Source: Variovorax paradoxus (GTDB taxonomy: Bacteria; Pseudomonadota; Gammaproteobacteria; Burkholderiales; Burkholderiaceae_C). Taken from it: a DNA stretch of 64,000 bases. Position 1 is the stretch's first letter, and each line of letters starts with the position of its first letter. The translations under genes and the position numbers were made by a program. The notes under the pieces are model-generated. The model worked only from the letters and a program-made list of their open reading frames with translations, was not told the origin of the DNA and did no database searches. The stretch covers positions 868,001 to 932,000 of the forward strand of contig CP063166.1 in NCBI GenBank assembly GCA_016806145.1, read 5' to 3'. Shown in pieces: positions 48,554 through 64,000 of this stretch.

Positions 48554-50413
48554 CGGACACCTGCAGGCTCAGATGCACCGCGCCGCGCGCGAGGCGCAGC
48601 CGTTGCGGATGTCCATCGGGTGCGCTCGCGGCATCGACCGCCTCGCCGAGCGCGCCGGCCGAATGCAGCGTCTCGCCCGGCGGCGCGTCGACCGCATGCT
48701 GGTGCTCGCCGAAGCAGGCCAGCAGGTGCAGCACCGCGCCGTCCGACAGCGTCCAGCGCACGCGCAGCAGGTCGTCCTCGACCTCGTAGTCGCCGCCGCG
48801 CTGGCGCCCGCCGAAATGCGGCACCAGCCGCTCGCGGCGCAAGCGCAGCAGCTGCCGCACGCCCTCGAGGTTCTCGCGGTGCGGCGAGCGCTCGCGCTCG
48901 CTCCAGTCGAGCTTGGCCAGCGCGAAGCTCTCGGGCGCGTTGCAGTCGGGGATGGCCGCGCGCGCGGCTTCGTCGGCGAAGGCGGCGAAACGGCCGAACT
49001 CGTCGCGCCGGCCCTGCGACACCGCGGCCGCGAGCTCGGGCCCGAAGTCGCAGAAGTAGGGGAAGGGCGTGGCGGCCGCGTACTCCTCGCCCATGAACAG
49101 CATCGGCGTGTGCGGCGACAACAGCAGGCAGGCGCGCGCGGCGCGCACCAGCACCGGGTCGGCCAGCGCGTCGATGCGTTCGCCGAAGGCGCGGTTGCCG
49201 ACCTGGTCGTGCGTCTGCAGGTAGGACACGAAGGCGCCCGAGGGCAGGTTGGCGCTCGGCTCGCCGCGCGTCTCGCCCTCGCGGAACACCGAGGCCTGGC
49301 CCTGGTAGACGAAGCCCTCGGCCAGCGCGCGCGCGAACAGCTCGAGCGGCTGCTGCGCATAGTCGGCGTAGTAGCCGTCGCGCTCGCCGGTCAGGAGCAC
49401 GTGGGCCGCATGGTGCAGGTCGTCGTTCCATTGCGCGGTGGCGATGCGCGGCCGGCCTTCCTCGTCGCGCTCGAGCAGGTGCGCGAGGTTGCGGTCCTCT
49501 TCCAGCACCACGTGCACTTCGCGCGTGCGGCCCGGTCCCTCGCGCAGCGCGGCGCAGATGGCCTGCACGATGCCCACCGGCGAGTCGTCGCGGATCGCGT
49601 GCACCGCGTCCATGCGCAGGCCGTCGGCATGGAACTCCTCGACCCAGTAGAGCGCGTTGTGGATGAAGAAGTCGCGCACGGTCGCGCTGCCGGGCCCGTC
49701 GTAGTTGATCGCGGCGCCCCAGGGCGTGCGGTGCGCGTCGTTGAAGAACTGCGGGCAGCAGGCATGCAGGTAGTTGCCTTCGGGCCCGAAGTGGTTGTAG
49801 ACCACGTCGACCAGCACCATCATGCCGAGTGCGTGGGCCTCGTCGATCAGCGCCTTGAGCGCCTCGGGCCGGCCGTAGACGGCATCGGGCGCGAAGGGCA
49901 GCACGCCGTCGTAGCCCCAGCCGCGCCGGCCCGGGAAGTCCGCCAGCGGCATCAGCTCGATGGCCGTGATACCGAGCGCCGCGAGCTCGGGCAGCCGCGC
50001 GCGCGTGGCGTCGAAGGTGCCCTCGGGCGTGAAGCTGCCCACGTGCAACTCGTAGATCACGGCCTCGGACCAGGGCCGGCCGCGCCAGCCGCCGTCGCGC
50101 CAGGCGTAGGCGGCCGGGTCGATGACCTCGCTCGGGCCGTGCACGTCCTCGGGATTGAAGCGCGAGGCCGGGTCGGGCACCTGCACCCCGTCGGGCATGC
50201 GGAAGCGGTAGCGGTCGCCGGCGCGTGCCTGCGCGAGCCGCAGCCGGTGCCAGCCCTCGGCATCGCGCGCCATGGCATGCGCCGCGGTGCCGAGTTCGAG
50301 CAGCACCTGCGGCGCATCGGGCGCCCAGAAGCGGAAGTCGACGCCGCCGGCGGGATTCGGCAAGGCGCCGAAGGGCATCGCGTGCGTGCGTGGCTGCGTG
50401 AGGATCGCGTCGT

Positions 50414-50417
<4 letters not shown>
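48543..50417 (-). CDS. treZ: Maltooligosyl trehalose trehalohydrolase
   Basis: The 624-residue GH13 enzyme cleaves trehalose from the maltooligosyl trehalose made by TreY. An N-terminal CBM48-type domain (FGALPNPAGGVDFRFWAPDA) precedes the barrel with VIYELHVGSFTPEGTF, nucleophile near residue 268 in LRMDAVHAIRDD, acid/base Glu in VVLEEDRN and the third Asp in LQTHDQVGNRAFGERI; the last segment is TreZ-specific. Its ATG overlaps the glgX stop. Its end overlaps the malQ-treY start, so both trehalose enzymes are translationally coupled. Confidence 0.93.
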
Positions 50418-52558
<2,141 letters not shown>

Positions 52559-52628
52559 GAATGGGTCAATGCGAGGGATCGGTCGGGGTCGGGAAACACG
52601 AAAAAGGTCAGGGTGCCGATGGCCGCGT

Positions 52629-53504
52629 TCAGCGCGGTGGCGGCCAGCGCTCGCCGCTGTCGTACGGGCCCGGCGCGTGGTCGCTGCGCGGTGCCACGGG
52701 CTGGCGCACGGAAGGCGCTGGAGCGCTCTCGGTGCCGGCGGCGGCGGCAGGCGCCGAGGGCGTGGCGGGCGCGGTGGGCGTCAGCGGCGCGGCCGGCGTC
52801 ACCGGCGTGCGCACCGGCGCCACCCCAGGCCCGCGCGGGCGTTCGCGCGGCCACCAGTGCTCGATGCGCTCGGCCGCCCAGTCCTTGCCCGCGAGGCCGA
52901 AGGCCAGTGCAAGAGCAAGAACGATGCCGGCGAGCATCACGAGGAAGGTTTCGCGCACGATGTCGCCGCCCACCTTGACCTGGTCGAGCGCGATCAGCAC
53001 CACGAACACCATCACCGCATACTGCGCGGCCTTGCCCAGCAGCTGGCCGTCCTGCATGCCGGCGTTGCGGCAGTAGGTCTGCACCGCGCCGCCGACGAAG
53101 CGCGCGAAGTAGGCGCCGAAGGCCAGCACCAGCAGCGCGATGAAGATGTTGGGCACGAACCAGACCGCGCGCCCCAGCAGGTCGGCGATGTAGCTCAGCC
53201 CCAGCCCGTTGAAGGCGATCAGCAGCGCGGCCAGGATCACCACCCAATAGAACAGCGCGCCCACGATCGCCGAGGTGTCGCTCATGAGCCCGCCCTGGCG
53301 CCAGAAGTTGTCCAGCCCCGAGCGCTCGGTCAGCACGTTGAAGTTGAACGCGCGCAGCGCCTTGATGACCGCGAAGCGCACCACCTTGGCGATCAGCCAG
53401 CCCGCGAACACGACCACCAGCGCCACCAGCAGCCGCGGCAGGTAGGCGCCGATCTGGTAGAGGATCGCGCGCAAGGGTTCCAGGTGGAAGCCGAAGTTGT
53501 CCAT
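52629..53504 (-). CDS. Mechanosensitive-channel-like membrane protein (TM-helix repeat, CmpX type)
   Basis: The 291-residue product has about five hydrophobic segments, including AYLPRLLVALVVVFAGWLIAKVV, FYWVVILAALLIAFNGLGL and AGIVLALALAFGLAGKDWAAERIEHWW. These match the conserved TM_helix repeats that precede the pore in small mechanosensitive channels, with the terminal GLAGKDWA motif. The soluble beta-domain of MscS is absent. A Pro/Ala/Thr-rich tail of about 70 residues follows. It lies between treS and glgX on the same strand, so a role in osmotic response is inferred. Confidence 0.78.
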   Translation of the reverse strand: MDNFGFHLEPLRAILYQIGAYLPRLLVALVVVFAGWLIAKVVRFAVIKALRAFNFNVLTERSGLDNFWRQGGLMSDTSAIVGALFYWVVILAALLIAFNGLGLSYIADLLGRAVWFVPNIFIALLVLAFGAYFARFVGGAVQTYCRNAGMQDGQLLGKAAQYAVMVFVVLIALDQVKVGGDIVRETFLVMLAGIVLALALAFGLAGKDWAAERIEHWWPRERPRGPGVAPVRTPVTPAAPLTPTAPATPSAPAAAAGTESAPAPSVRQPVAPRSDHAPGPYDSGERWPPPR

Positions 53505-53534
53505 GATGAGTTCCTCCTTCTGTGGACCGTCGCG

Positions 53535-56882
<3,348 letters not shown>

Positions 56883-56893
56883 CGCTCTCTCCC

Positions 56894-59103
<2,210 letters not shown>

Positions 59104-59107
<4 letters not shown>

Positions 59108-61011
59108 CGTTGGCCCTCGGATTGCAGGATCACGGTGGACAGCGGCGGCAGCGTGAGGCTCAGCGAGTGGCGCCGGCCGTGCGCGCGCACGGGCGATGCC
59201 TCGACCTCGCCGAAGTTGCCCCAGCCCGCGCCGCCGAATTCGGTGGCGTCGGTGTTGAGCACCTCGCGCCAGGTGCCGTCGCACGGCACGCCCACCAGCA
59301 AGTTGGTGCGCGGCACCGGTGTCATGTTCACGGCCACCAGCACGGGCGGGCCGTCGTGCGCGGGCTTGCGCAGGAACAGGAACACGCTGCGCTCGGCATC
59401 GTCGGCATCGATCCATTCGAAGCCCGCGGGCGTGAAGTCCTGGCTGTGCAGCGCCGGCTGCTCGCGGTAGACGCGGTTGAGCTGGCGCACCATGCGCTGC
59501 AGCCCGGCATGGGCCGGCAGGCCGCAGAGCCACCATTCGAGCTCGCCGTCGTGCGTCCATTCGCGGCGCTGGCCGAACTCGGCGCCCATGAACAGCAGCT
59601 TCTTGCCCGGATGCGCCCACATGAGGGCCAGCAGCGCGCGCAGGTTGGCGAACTGCTGCCAGTCGTCGCCGGGCATCTTGTTGATCAGCGAACCCTTGCC
59701 GTGCACCACCTCGTCGTGCGAGAGCGGCAGCACGAAGTTCTCGTGGAAGGCATAGACCAGCGAGAAGGTCAGCGCGTGGTGGTGGTGGCGGCGATGCACC
59801 GGGTCGTGGCGCATGTAGTCCAGCGTGTCGTGCATCCAGCCCATGTTCCACTTGAGGCCGAAGCCCAGCCCGTCCATCTCGATCGGACGCGACACGCGCG
59901 GCCAGGCGGTCGATTCCTCGGCCACGGTGAAGGTGTCGGGATGGTCGCGGTAGACCGCGCGGTTGAGCGTGCGCAGGAACTCGATGGCCTCGAGGTTCTC
60001 GCGCCCGCCGTGGCGGTTGGGCACCCAGCCGCCGGGGCCGCGTGCGTAGTCGAGGTAGAGCATCGAAGCCACCGCGTCCACGCGCAGGCCGTCGATGTGG
60101 TACTTGTCGAGCCAGAACAGCGCCGACGACACCAGGAAGCTGCGCACCTCGGGACGGCCGTAGTTGAAGATCGCCGAATTCCATTCGGGATGGAAGCCCT
60201 GGCGCGGATCGGCATGCTCGAACAGGTGCGTGCCGTCGAAGAAGGCGAGGCCATGCGCATCGGTCGGGAAGTGCGAGGGCACCCAGTCCAGCAGCACGCC
60301 GATGCCGCGCTGGTGCAGGTGGTCGACGAAGTACATGAAGTCCTCGGGCGTGCCGTAGCGCGCGGTCGGCGCGAAGTAGCCCGTGGTCTGGTAGCCCCAG
60401 GAACCGTAGAACGGATGCTCGGTCACGGGCATCAGCTCGACGTGCGTGAAGCCCATGTCGTTCACGTAGTCGGCCAGTGCGTGGGCCAGCGCGCGGTAGC
60501 CCATGAACTGGCCGTCCTCGCGCCGCCACGAGCCCAGGTGCACCTCGTACATGGCCATCGGCGCGTCGAGCGCGTTGCGCGCATGGCGCGTCGCCATCCA
60601 CTCGCCGTCGGCCCAGTCGTGGCCCTCGCCGAGCCGGTGCACGCGCGAGGCGGTGGCCGGCGCGAGCTCCGACGAGAAGGCGAAGGGGTCGGCCTTGTCC
60701 TCGACATGGCCGCGCAGGCGCGAGCGGATGCGGTACTTGTAGGTCTGGCCCGGCCGCACGTCCTCGACGTGGCCGCGCCACACGCCGCTGTCGCCGGGCA
60801 CGGGGCTCAGCGGATCGGCGTCGCCGTTCCAGCCGTTCCAGTCGCCCACCACCGAGACCGACTCGGCATTGGGCGCCCACACCGCGAAGTCGGCGCCGCC
60901 GTCCTCATGGGGATGGCAGCCGAGCTTGTCGAACAGGCGGGCGTGGGTTCCTTCGCGAAAAAGATAGGCGTCGGTGTCGTCGAAGACGACGGGGGAATGG
61001 ACAGCAAGCAC
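59104..61011 (-). CDS. glgB: 1,4-alpha-glucan branching enzyme
   Basis: The 635-residue product introduces alpha-1,6 branches in glycogen. CBM48 region: [22 protein letters not shown]; barrel: [18 protein letters not shown], nucleophile near residue 311 in [14 protein letters not shown], acid/base Glu in VAEESTAWP and [17 protein letters not shown] 61011 is chosen because AAGGAA lies five bases upstream; an ATG at 61062 adds 17 residues but has no ribosome site. It heads the alpha-glucan gene run and has a palindrome 75 bases upstream. Its stop overlaps the glgE ATG. Confidence 0.92.
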
Positions 61012-61080
61012 GGTATTTCCTTGGAGCGGCGTTCCCGGGCGCGAACCTCTTTGCGAGTCCATGGCCGAAGATCGTTAGGC

Positions 61081-61101
61081 GGGGAGAAATGCATTTCCCC
61101 C
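61081..61101. promoter_or_regulatory. Palindrome upstream of glgB (possible operator)
   Basis: GAAATGCATTTC (61086-61097) is a perfect 12-base palindrome, flanked by GGGGA on the left and CCCC on the right, so the dyad is wider. It lies 70-90 bases upstream of the chosen glgB start. A weak -10 (TAACGA on the minus strand, near 61073-61078) lies next to it. The binding protein is unknown. Confidence 0.4.
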
Positions 61102-61256
61102 GAAGCGCGACGGCTTGCGTCGAAGCGTTCACCGCTTCGATTTGTCGGAGAAGAAGCCGTCCGGAAAAATGAAACACCGGTGCAGTGCGCTCGCGCGGTC
61201 GGCGAGCCGGAACGAAAGGAAGAAGGCGTGCCGCGCGGGCCCTTGCGCGGCCAGGC

Positions 61257-61733
61257 TCAGGCCGCGTCGCGCACCGGGCCCGAGCAGGCGCGCGCGAGCG
61301 CGCGGGCCAGGTCGTCGAGCGCATAGGGCTTGCGCAGCCACACGCTGCCGGCCGGCGGCTGCGCGGGCTCGGGTTCGCCCGAGGCGAAGATCACCGGGAT
61401 GCGTTCGATCGCCATCAGCTTGGCCGCGAGGTCCTTGCCCGAGAGGCCCGGCAGGCCCACGTCGAGCATCAGCAGGTCGAAGGCGCCGCGCATGTAGCGC
61501 GTGATCGCCGCCTCCGCGCTGCGCACGCCGGTGGCCCAGTGCCCGATCGCGCGCAGGGCCTCGAGCGAGGTGGCCATCGCGTCCGCGTCGTCCTCGACCA
61601 CGAGGATGCGCAATCGGTTCGGGTCGGCGGACGGTGATGGATCGGAGGACAAGGAGGAAGGGCGTTCGACGAAGCGGGGTGCGTTCGCGGAGGGTGCCGA
61701 AGGTGCTGAGGGCGTGCTGGCGGTGGCGTTCAT
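61257..61733 (-). CDS. Single-domain response regulator at the head of the alpha-glucan block
   Basis: The 158-residue product has a disordered Ser/Ala/Pro-rich N-terminal tail of about 40 residues, then one receiver domain: ILVVEDDADAMATSLEAL, phospho-acceptor Asp91 in LLMLDVGLPGLSG, VIFASGE and the Lys in WLRKPYALDDL. No output domain follows. It lies upstream of glgB on the same strand with a 245-base gap and is divergent from the LuxR-type regulator at 62165. Together with the receiver at 42820 it brackets the carbohydrate genes. Confidence 0.82.
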   Translation of the reverse strand: MNATASTPSAPSAPSANAPRFVERPSSLSSDPSPSADPNRLRILVVEDDADAMATSLEALRAIGHWATGVRSAEAAITRYMRGAFDLLMLDVGLPGLSGKDLAAKLMAIERIPVIFASGEPEPAQPPAGSVWLRKPYALDDLARALARACSGPVRDAA

Positions 61734-62164
61734 GTCGGGATGACGGAAGTGCCGTGCACCCGGGGCTTCGGCGCGGGACGTCGACGCGACAGGCGGCAGG
61801 GCGTTGCCGAATGAATGTGTGTGGTGGATGAAGGGATTGCATCCCAAGCTAACCACCGTAAGAAGATGCGTCTGTCGGACGGCACCGCGTGCCCGCGCGG
61901 GCAAGGCGCCGCGAACCCGACGGCCCCGCGCAGCCGAGCCTGCGTGCCAATGGCCACGGACTTCCGCGCTTGCGACCCTTTTCGAAGCGGGAGGGGGTGC
62001 CGTGTCGGCGCAGTCCGTCGTTCCCGCAAGACGCCGTTCCATTCGCGTGCAGGACAAGGGCCCGTGTTGGGGGCGAGGCCTGCCGCGCGGGCCTTTGCTA
62101 TGGCATCGTTGCGCCCTGCCCGAATTCCGGGCGCCTCATGTGAATGGACCAGGAGAAACGCATC
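61734..62164. other. 431-base divergent intergenic region
   Basis: The region separates two response-regulator genes read away from each other and should hold both promoters. I see one small dyad GGGAT-TGC-ATCCC (61833-61845) but no convincing -10/-35 pair, tRNA or conserved RNA. Short reading frames in it have no ribosome sites and no recognisable motifs. Confidence 0.4.
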
Positions 62165-62797
62165 ATGATCAAGATCGGAATAGTGGATGACCATGCCGTG
62201 GTTCGCGAGGGCCTGAAGGCGCTGTTCTCGGGTTTCGTCGAATTCCGCGTCGCCGGCGAGGCCTCGTCGGGCCGCGAGGCGATCGACCTCGTGCGCACCA
62301 CCGAACTCGACGTGCTGCTGATGGACCTCTCGATGCCCGGCCAGAGCGGCATCGACGCGCTCGGCATGATCCGCGCGAAGGCGCCCGACCTCGGCATCCT
62401 CGTGCTGAGCGCCTACCCCGAGGAGCACTATGCGGTGAACCTGATCCGCCAGGGTGCCTCGGGCTACCTCAACAAGGACTGCGAGCCCGAGGAGATCGCC
62501 AACGCGATCCGCACCGTGGCGCTGGGCCGGCGCTACATCACGCCCTCGGTGGCCGAGATCCTCGCCAACCAGCTCGACCGCAAGGACGACGCGCCGCCGC
62601 ACAAGCACCTGTCGGAGCGCGAGTTCCAGGTCTTCCTGAAGCTCGCCAAGGGCGAATCGGTGGGCAGCATCGGCGATGCGCTGTCGCTGTCGGTCAAGAC
62701 CGTGAGCACCTACCGCACGCGGCTGCTCGAGAAGCTGCACCTCAACACGAACAGCGACCTCACCTACTACGCGATGAAGGCGCAGCTGATCGACTGA
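62165..62797 (+). CDS. NarL/LuxR-family response regulator
   Basis: The 210-residue product has an N-terminal receiver (KIGIVDDHAVVREGLKALF, phospho-acceptor Asp54 in LLMDLSMPGQSGIDAL, switch residue in VLVLSAYPEE, Lys in YLNKDCEPEE). A C-terminal LuxR helix-turn-helix follows (residues about 147-195, LSEREFQVFLKLAKGESVGSIGDALSLSVKTVSTYRTRLLEKL). The ATG at 62165 follows AGGAG; an in-frame ATG at 62144 has none. No kinase is adjacent. Being divergent from the alpha-glucan block, it may regulate that block. Confidence 0.88.
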   Translation: MIKIGIVDDHAVVREGLKALFSGFVEFRVAGEASSGREAIDLVRTTELDVLLMDLSMPGQSGIDALGMIRAKAPDLGILVLSAYPEEHYAVNLIRQGASGYLNKDCEPEEIANAIRTVALGRRYITPSVAEILANQLDRKDDAPPHKHLSEREFQVFLKLAKGESVGSIGDALSLSVKTVSTYRTRLLEKLHLNTNSDLTYYAMKAQLID

Positions 62798-62812
62798 AGC
62801 CAACGGCTTCAG
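62794..62812. terminator. Hairpin between convergent genes, carrying both stop codons
   Basis: CTGAAGCC (62794-62801) pairs perfectly with GGCTTCAG (62805-62812) over a three-base loop. The left arm holds the TGA of the response regulator and the right arm holds the TCA (stop) of the permease gene. No T-run follows. Confidence 0.5.
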
Positions 62813-63570
62813 CACCAGATGCGCGCCGCGTAGTACGCGCTCATGAAGAGCCCGGCCGCGATCACCGCGCGCCGCACGGCCCGCGCGGGCAGCACCCGCA
62901 CCAGGTGACCGCCGGCCCAGCCGCCCGGCACCGCGCCGGCCAGCATCGCGAGCGTGGCGCCCCAGTGCACCGCGCCCTGCACCACGAAGATGACGATCGC
63001 CGCCAGGCTCACGGCCGTGGCGAGCAGGTTCTTCATCACCTTCACGCGCCGGATGTCGTCGGGGTCCTCGATCGCCAGCAGCGCGCTGAGCATCACGCCC
63101 AGTCCCGCGCCGAAGAAGCCGCCATAGACCGAGACGGCGGCGAGCGCGGCCGTGCCCGCGAGCGCGCTCGGCGCCGCGCCTTCGCGCCGCCGCGCGGCCC
63201 AGGCCTGGATTCGTGGCGCGAAGGCGAACAGCGCGGTCGCGAGTCCGATCAGCAGCGGCACCGGCTGCAGGAAGGCGGCCTCGGGCAGCGCGAGCAGCAG
63301 CAGCGCGCCCGCGATGCCGCCGAGCGTGGCGGCGGCCAGCGAGAGCGCGAGCCGGCGATCGGCCGCGGGCAGCTTCGCGCGATCGGCCACGGCCGCGAGC
63401 AGGTGGCCCGGCGAGATCGCGACCGCGTTCGATGCATTGGCCACCACCGGCGGCAGGCCGGCCGCGAGCATGGCCGGAAAGGTGATCAGCGTGGCGCCGC
63501 CCGCGATCGCATTGACCACGCCGCCCGCCGCGCCGGCCGCGAACAGCAGCGCCATGACCTTCGGTTCCAT
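62809..63570 (-). CDS. TauE/SafE-family membrane permease
   Basis: The 253-residue product is an inner-membrane protein with about eight hydrophobic segments. It begins MALLFAAGAAGGVVNAIAGGATLITFPAML, a motif found in the first half of the family, and repeats a similar YGGFFGAGLGVMLSALLA segment in the second half. Relatives transport sulfite, sulfoacetate or other organosulfur anions, but many are uncharacterised. The ATG at 63570 fits the first membrane segment. The next gene upstream on the same strand is an AraC-type regulator. Confidence 0.85.
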   Translation of the reverse strand: MEPKVMALLFAAGAAGGVVNAIAGGATLITFPAMLAAGLPPVVANASNAVAISPGHLLAAVADRAKLPAADRRLALSLAAATLGGIAGALLLLALPEAAFLQPVPLLIGLATALFAFAPRIQAWAARRREGAAPSALAGTAALAAVSVYGGFFGAGLGVMLSALLAIEDPDDIRRVKVMKNLLATAVSLAAIVIFVVQGAVHWGATLAMLAGAVPGGWAGGHLVRVLPARAVRRAVIAAGLFMSAYYAARIWC

Positions 63571-63622
63571 CGCCCACTTCCCGTGCAAAAGACGGGATGC
63601 TAGGAACGCGCGCGGCTTCGAT

Positions 63623-64000
63623 CTAGGACGTTTGTGAGGGAGGCCGCATGCCGCGCCGGTAGCGGCCCGGCGAGACGCCGAACACGCGGCGGAAGTGGCG
63701 CCCCAGGTGGCTCTGGTCGGTGAAGCCCAGCTCGAGCGCGAGCTCCGCCAGCTCGGCATCGCCGCGCAGCCGCTCGCGCGCGACGTTGAGCCGGTCGACC
63801 AGCCGCCAGGCATGCGGCGGCAGCCCGGTCTGGGCGGCGAAGCGGCGCGTGAAGGCCTCGCGGCTCAGGCCGAGGCGCCGCGCGATCCTCGACACCGGTT
63901 CGTGCCATGCGAGCGCGTCGAGCGCCTGCCCGTCGAGCACGCAGGCCGCGCCCATCCGCTCGGCCGGCGCGTAGACGTTGAGGCAGACCGTGCCCGCGTG
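63623..64000 (-). CDS. AraC-family regulator, N-terminus outside the window
   Basis: 125 C-terminal residues are visible and the frame is open to the window edge. The DNA-binding domain has two helix-turn-helix motifs: EPVSRIARRLGLSREAFTRRFAAQTGLPPHAW and DAELAELALELGFTDQSHLGRHFRRVFGVSPGRYRRG. The visible upstream part ends in a short cupin-like strand (TVCLNVYAPAERM), as in AraC proteins with an N-terminal sensing domain. The downstream permease gene on the same strand is a possible target or co-transcribed partner. Confidence 0.85.
   Translation of the reverse strand, partial: HAGTVCLNVYAPAERMGAACVLDGQALDALAWHEPVSRIARRLGLSREAFTRRFAAQTGLPPHAWRLVDRLNVARERLRGDAELAELALELGFTDQSHLGRHFRRVFGVSPGRYRRGMRPPSQTS

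Noticed and set aside
61009..61062. ATG 61062 as the glgB start
   Set aside because: It lacks a ribosome site, whereas GTG 61011 has AAGGAA five bases upstream. Some uncertainty remains.

Overview
The window is chromosomal DNA of about 68% GC from a betaproteobacterium, most likely a Comamonadaceae member close to Variovorax. This is inferred from the gene order (tRNA-Tyr/Gly/Thr-tuf-tRNA-Trp-secE-nusG-rplKAJL-rpoBC), the dense GC-rich coding, and the mix of a trp cluster, an NtrYX-like pair and a trehalose/glycogen block. No database search could be run, so all family names rest on motifs read from the translations.

Layout. 1-9425: the end of a DUF2156 protein, an exported amidohydrolase, a biotin-dependent acyl-CoA carboxylase pair with an enoyl-CoA hydratase-like gene, a LysR regulator divergent from an ornithine cyclodeaminase-family gene, and a phosphoglycolate phosphatase convergent with a chalcone-isomerase-like protein. 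9426-16733: the tryptophan cluster. A probable leader peptide with a Trp-Pro-Trp run precedes trpE. A 537-bp element with 58-bp terminal inverted repeats and one GxxExxY gene sits exactly at the trpE/trpG junction. trpG, a threonine aldolase, a LysE exporter, trpD, trpC and ung follow.

16734-30982: the translation/transcription core, with four tRNAs, tuf, secE, nusG, rplK, rplA, rplJ, rplL, rpoB and rpoC, structured leaders before rplJ and rpoB, and a strong terminator after rpoC. 31050-37022: a LemA-like gene, rsmB, a DUF4390 protein, an NtrY-like sensor kinase, an NtrX-like regulator without an AAA+ domain, and tRNA-Phe with a terminator.

37053-43296: accessory genes. They include a small membrane protein, a possible small RNA, a ChrA-type transporter, a DUF1810 protein, a Tat-exported haloperoxidase-like hydrolase with an OhrR-like repressor sharing a palindromic operator, a beta/gamma-crystallin lipoprotein, a frameshifted DUF2383-type gene and a stand-alone receiver.

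43400-61733: one co-directional minus-strand block for alpha-glucan and trehalose metabolism (glgB, glgE, treS-maltokinase fusion, a mechanosensitive-channel-like gene, glgX, treZ, malQ-treY fusion), with single-domain response regulators at both ends. It holds three routes joining glycogen, maltose, maltose-1-phosphate and trehalose, which fits osmotic or desiccation stress. 61734-64000: a divergent LuxR-type response regulator, a TauE/SafE permease and a partial AraC-type regulator.

Most notable: the GxxExxY inverted-repeat element inside the trp operon, the near-leaderless trp leader peptide, the OhrR-type palindromes placed in promoter spacers, a candidate anti-Shine-Dalgarno small RNA, the MalQ-TreY fusion, and the recurring palindromes that carry both stop codons of convergent gene pairs.
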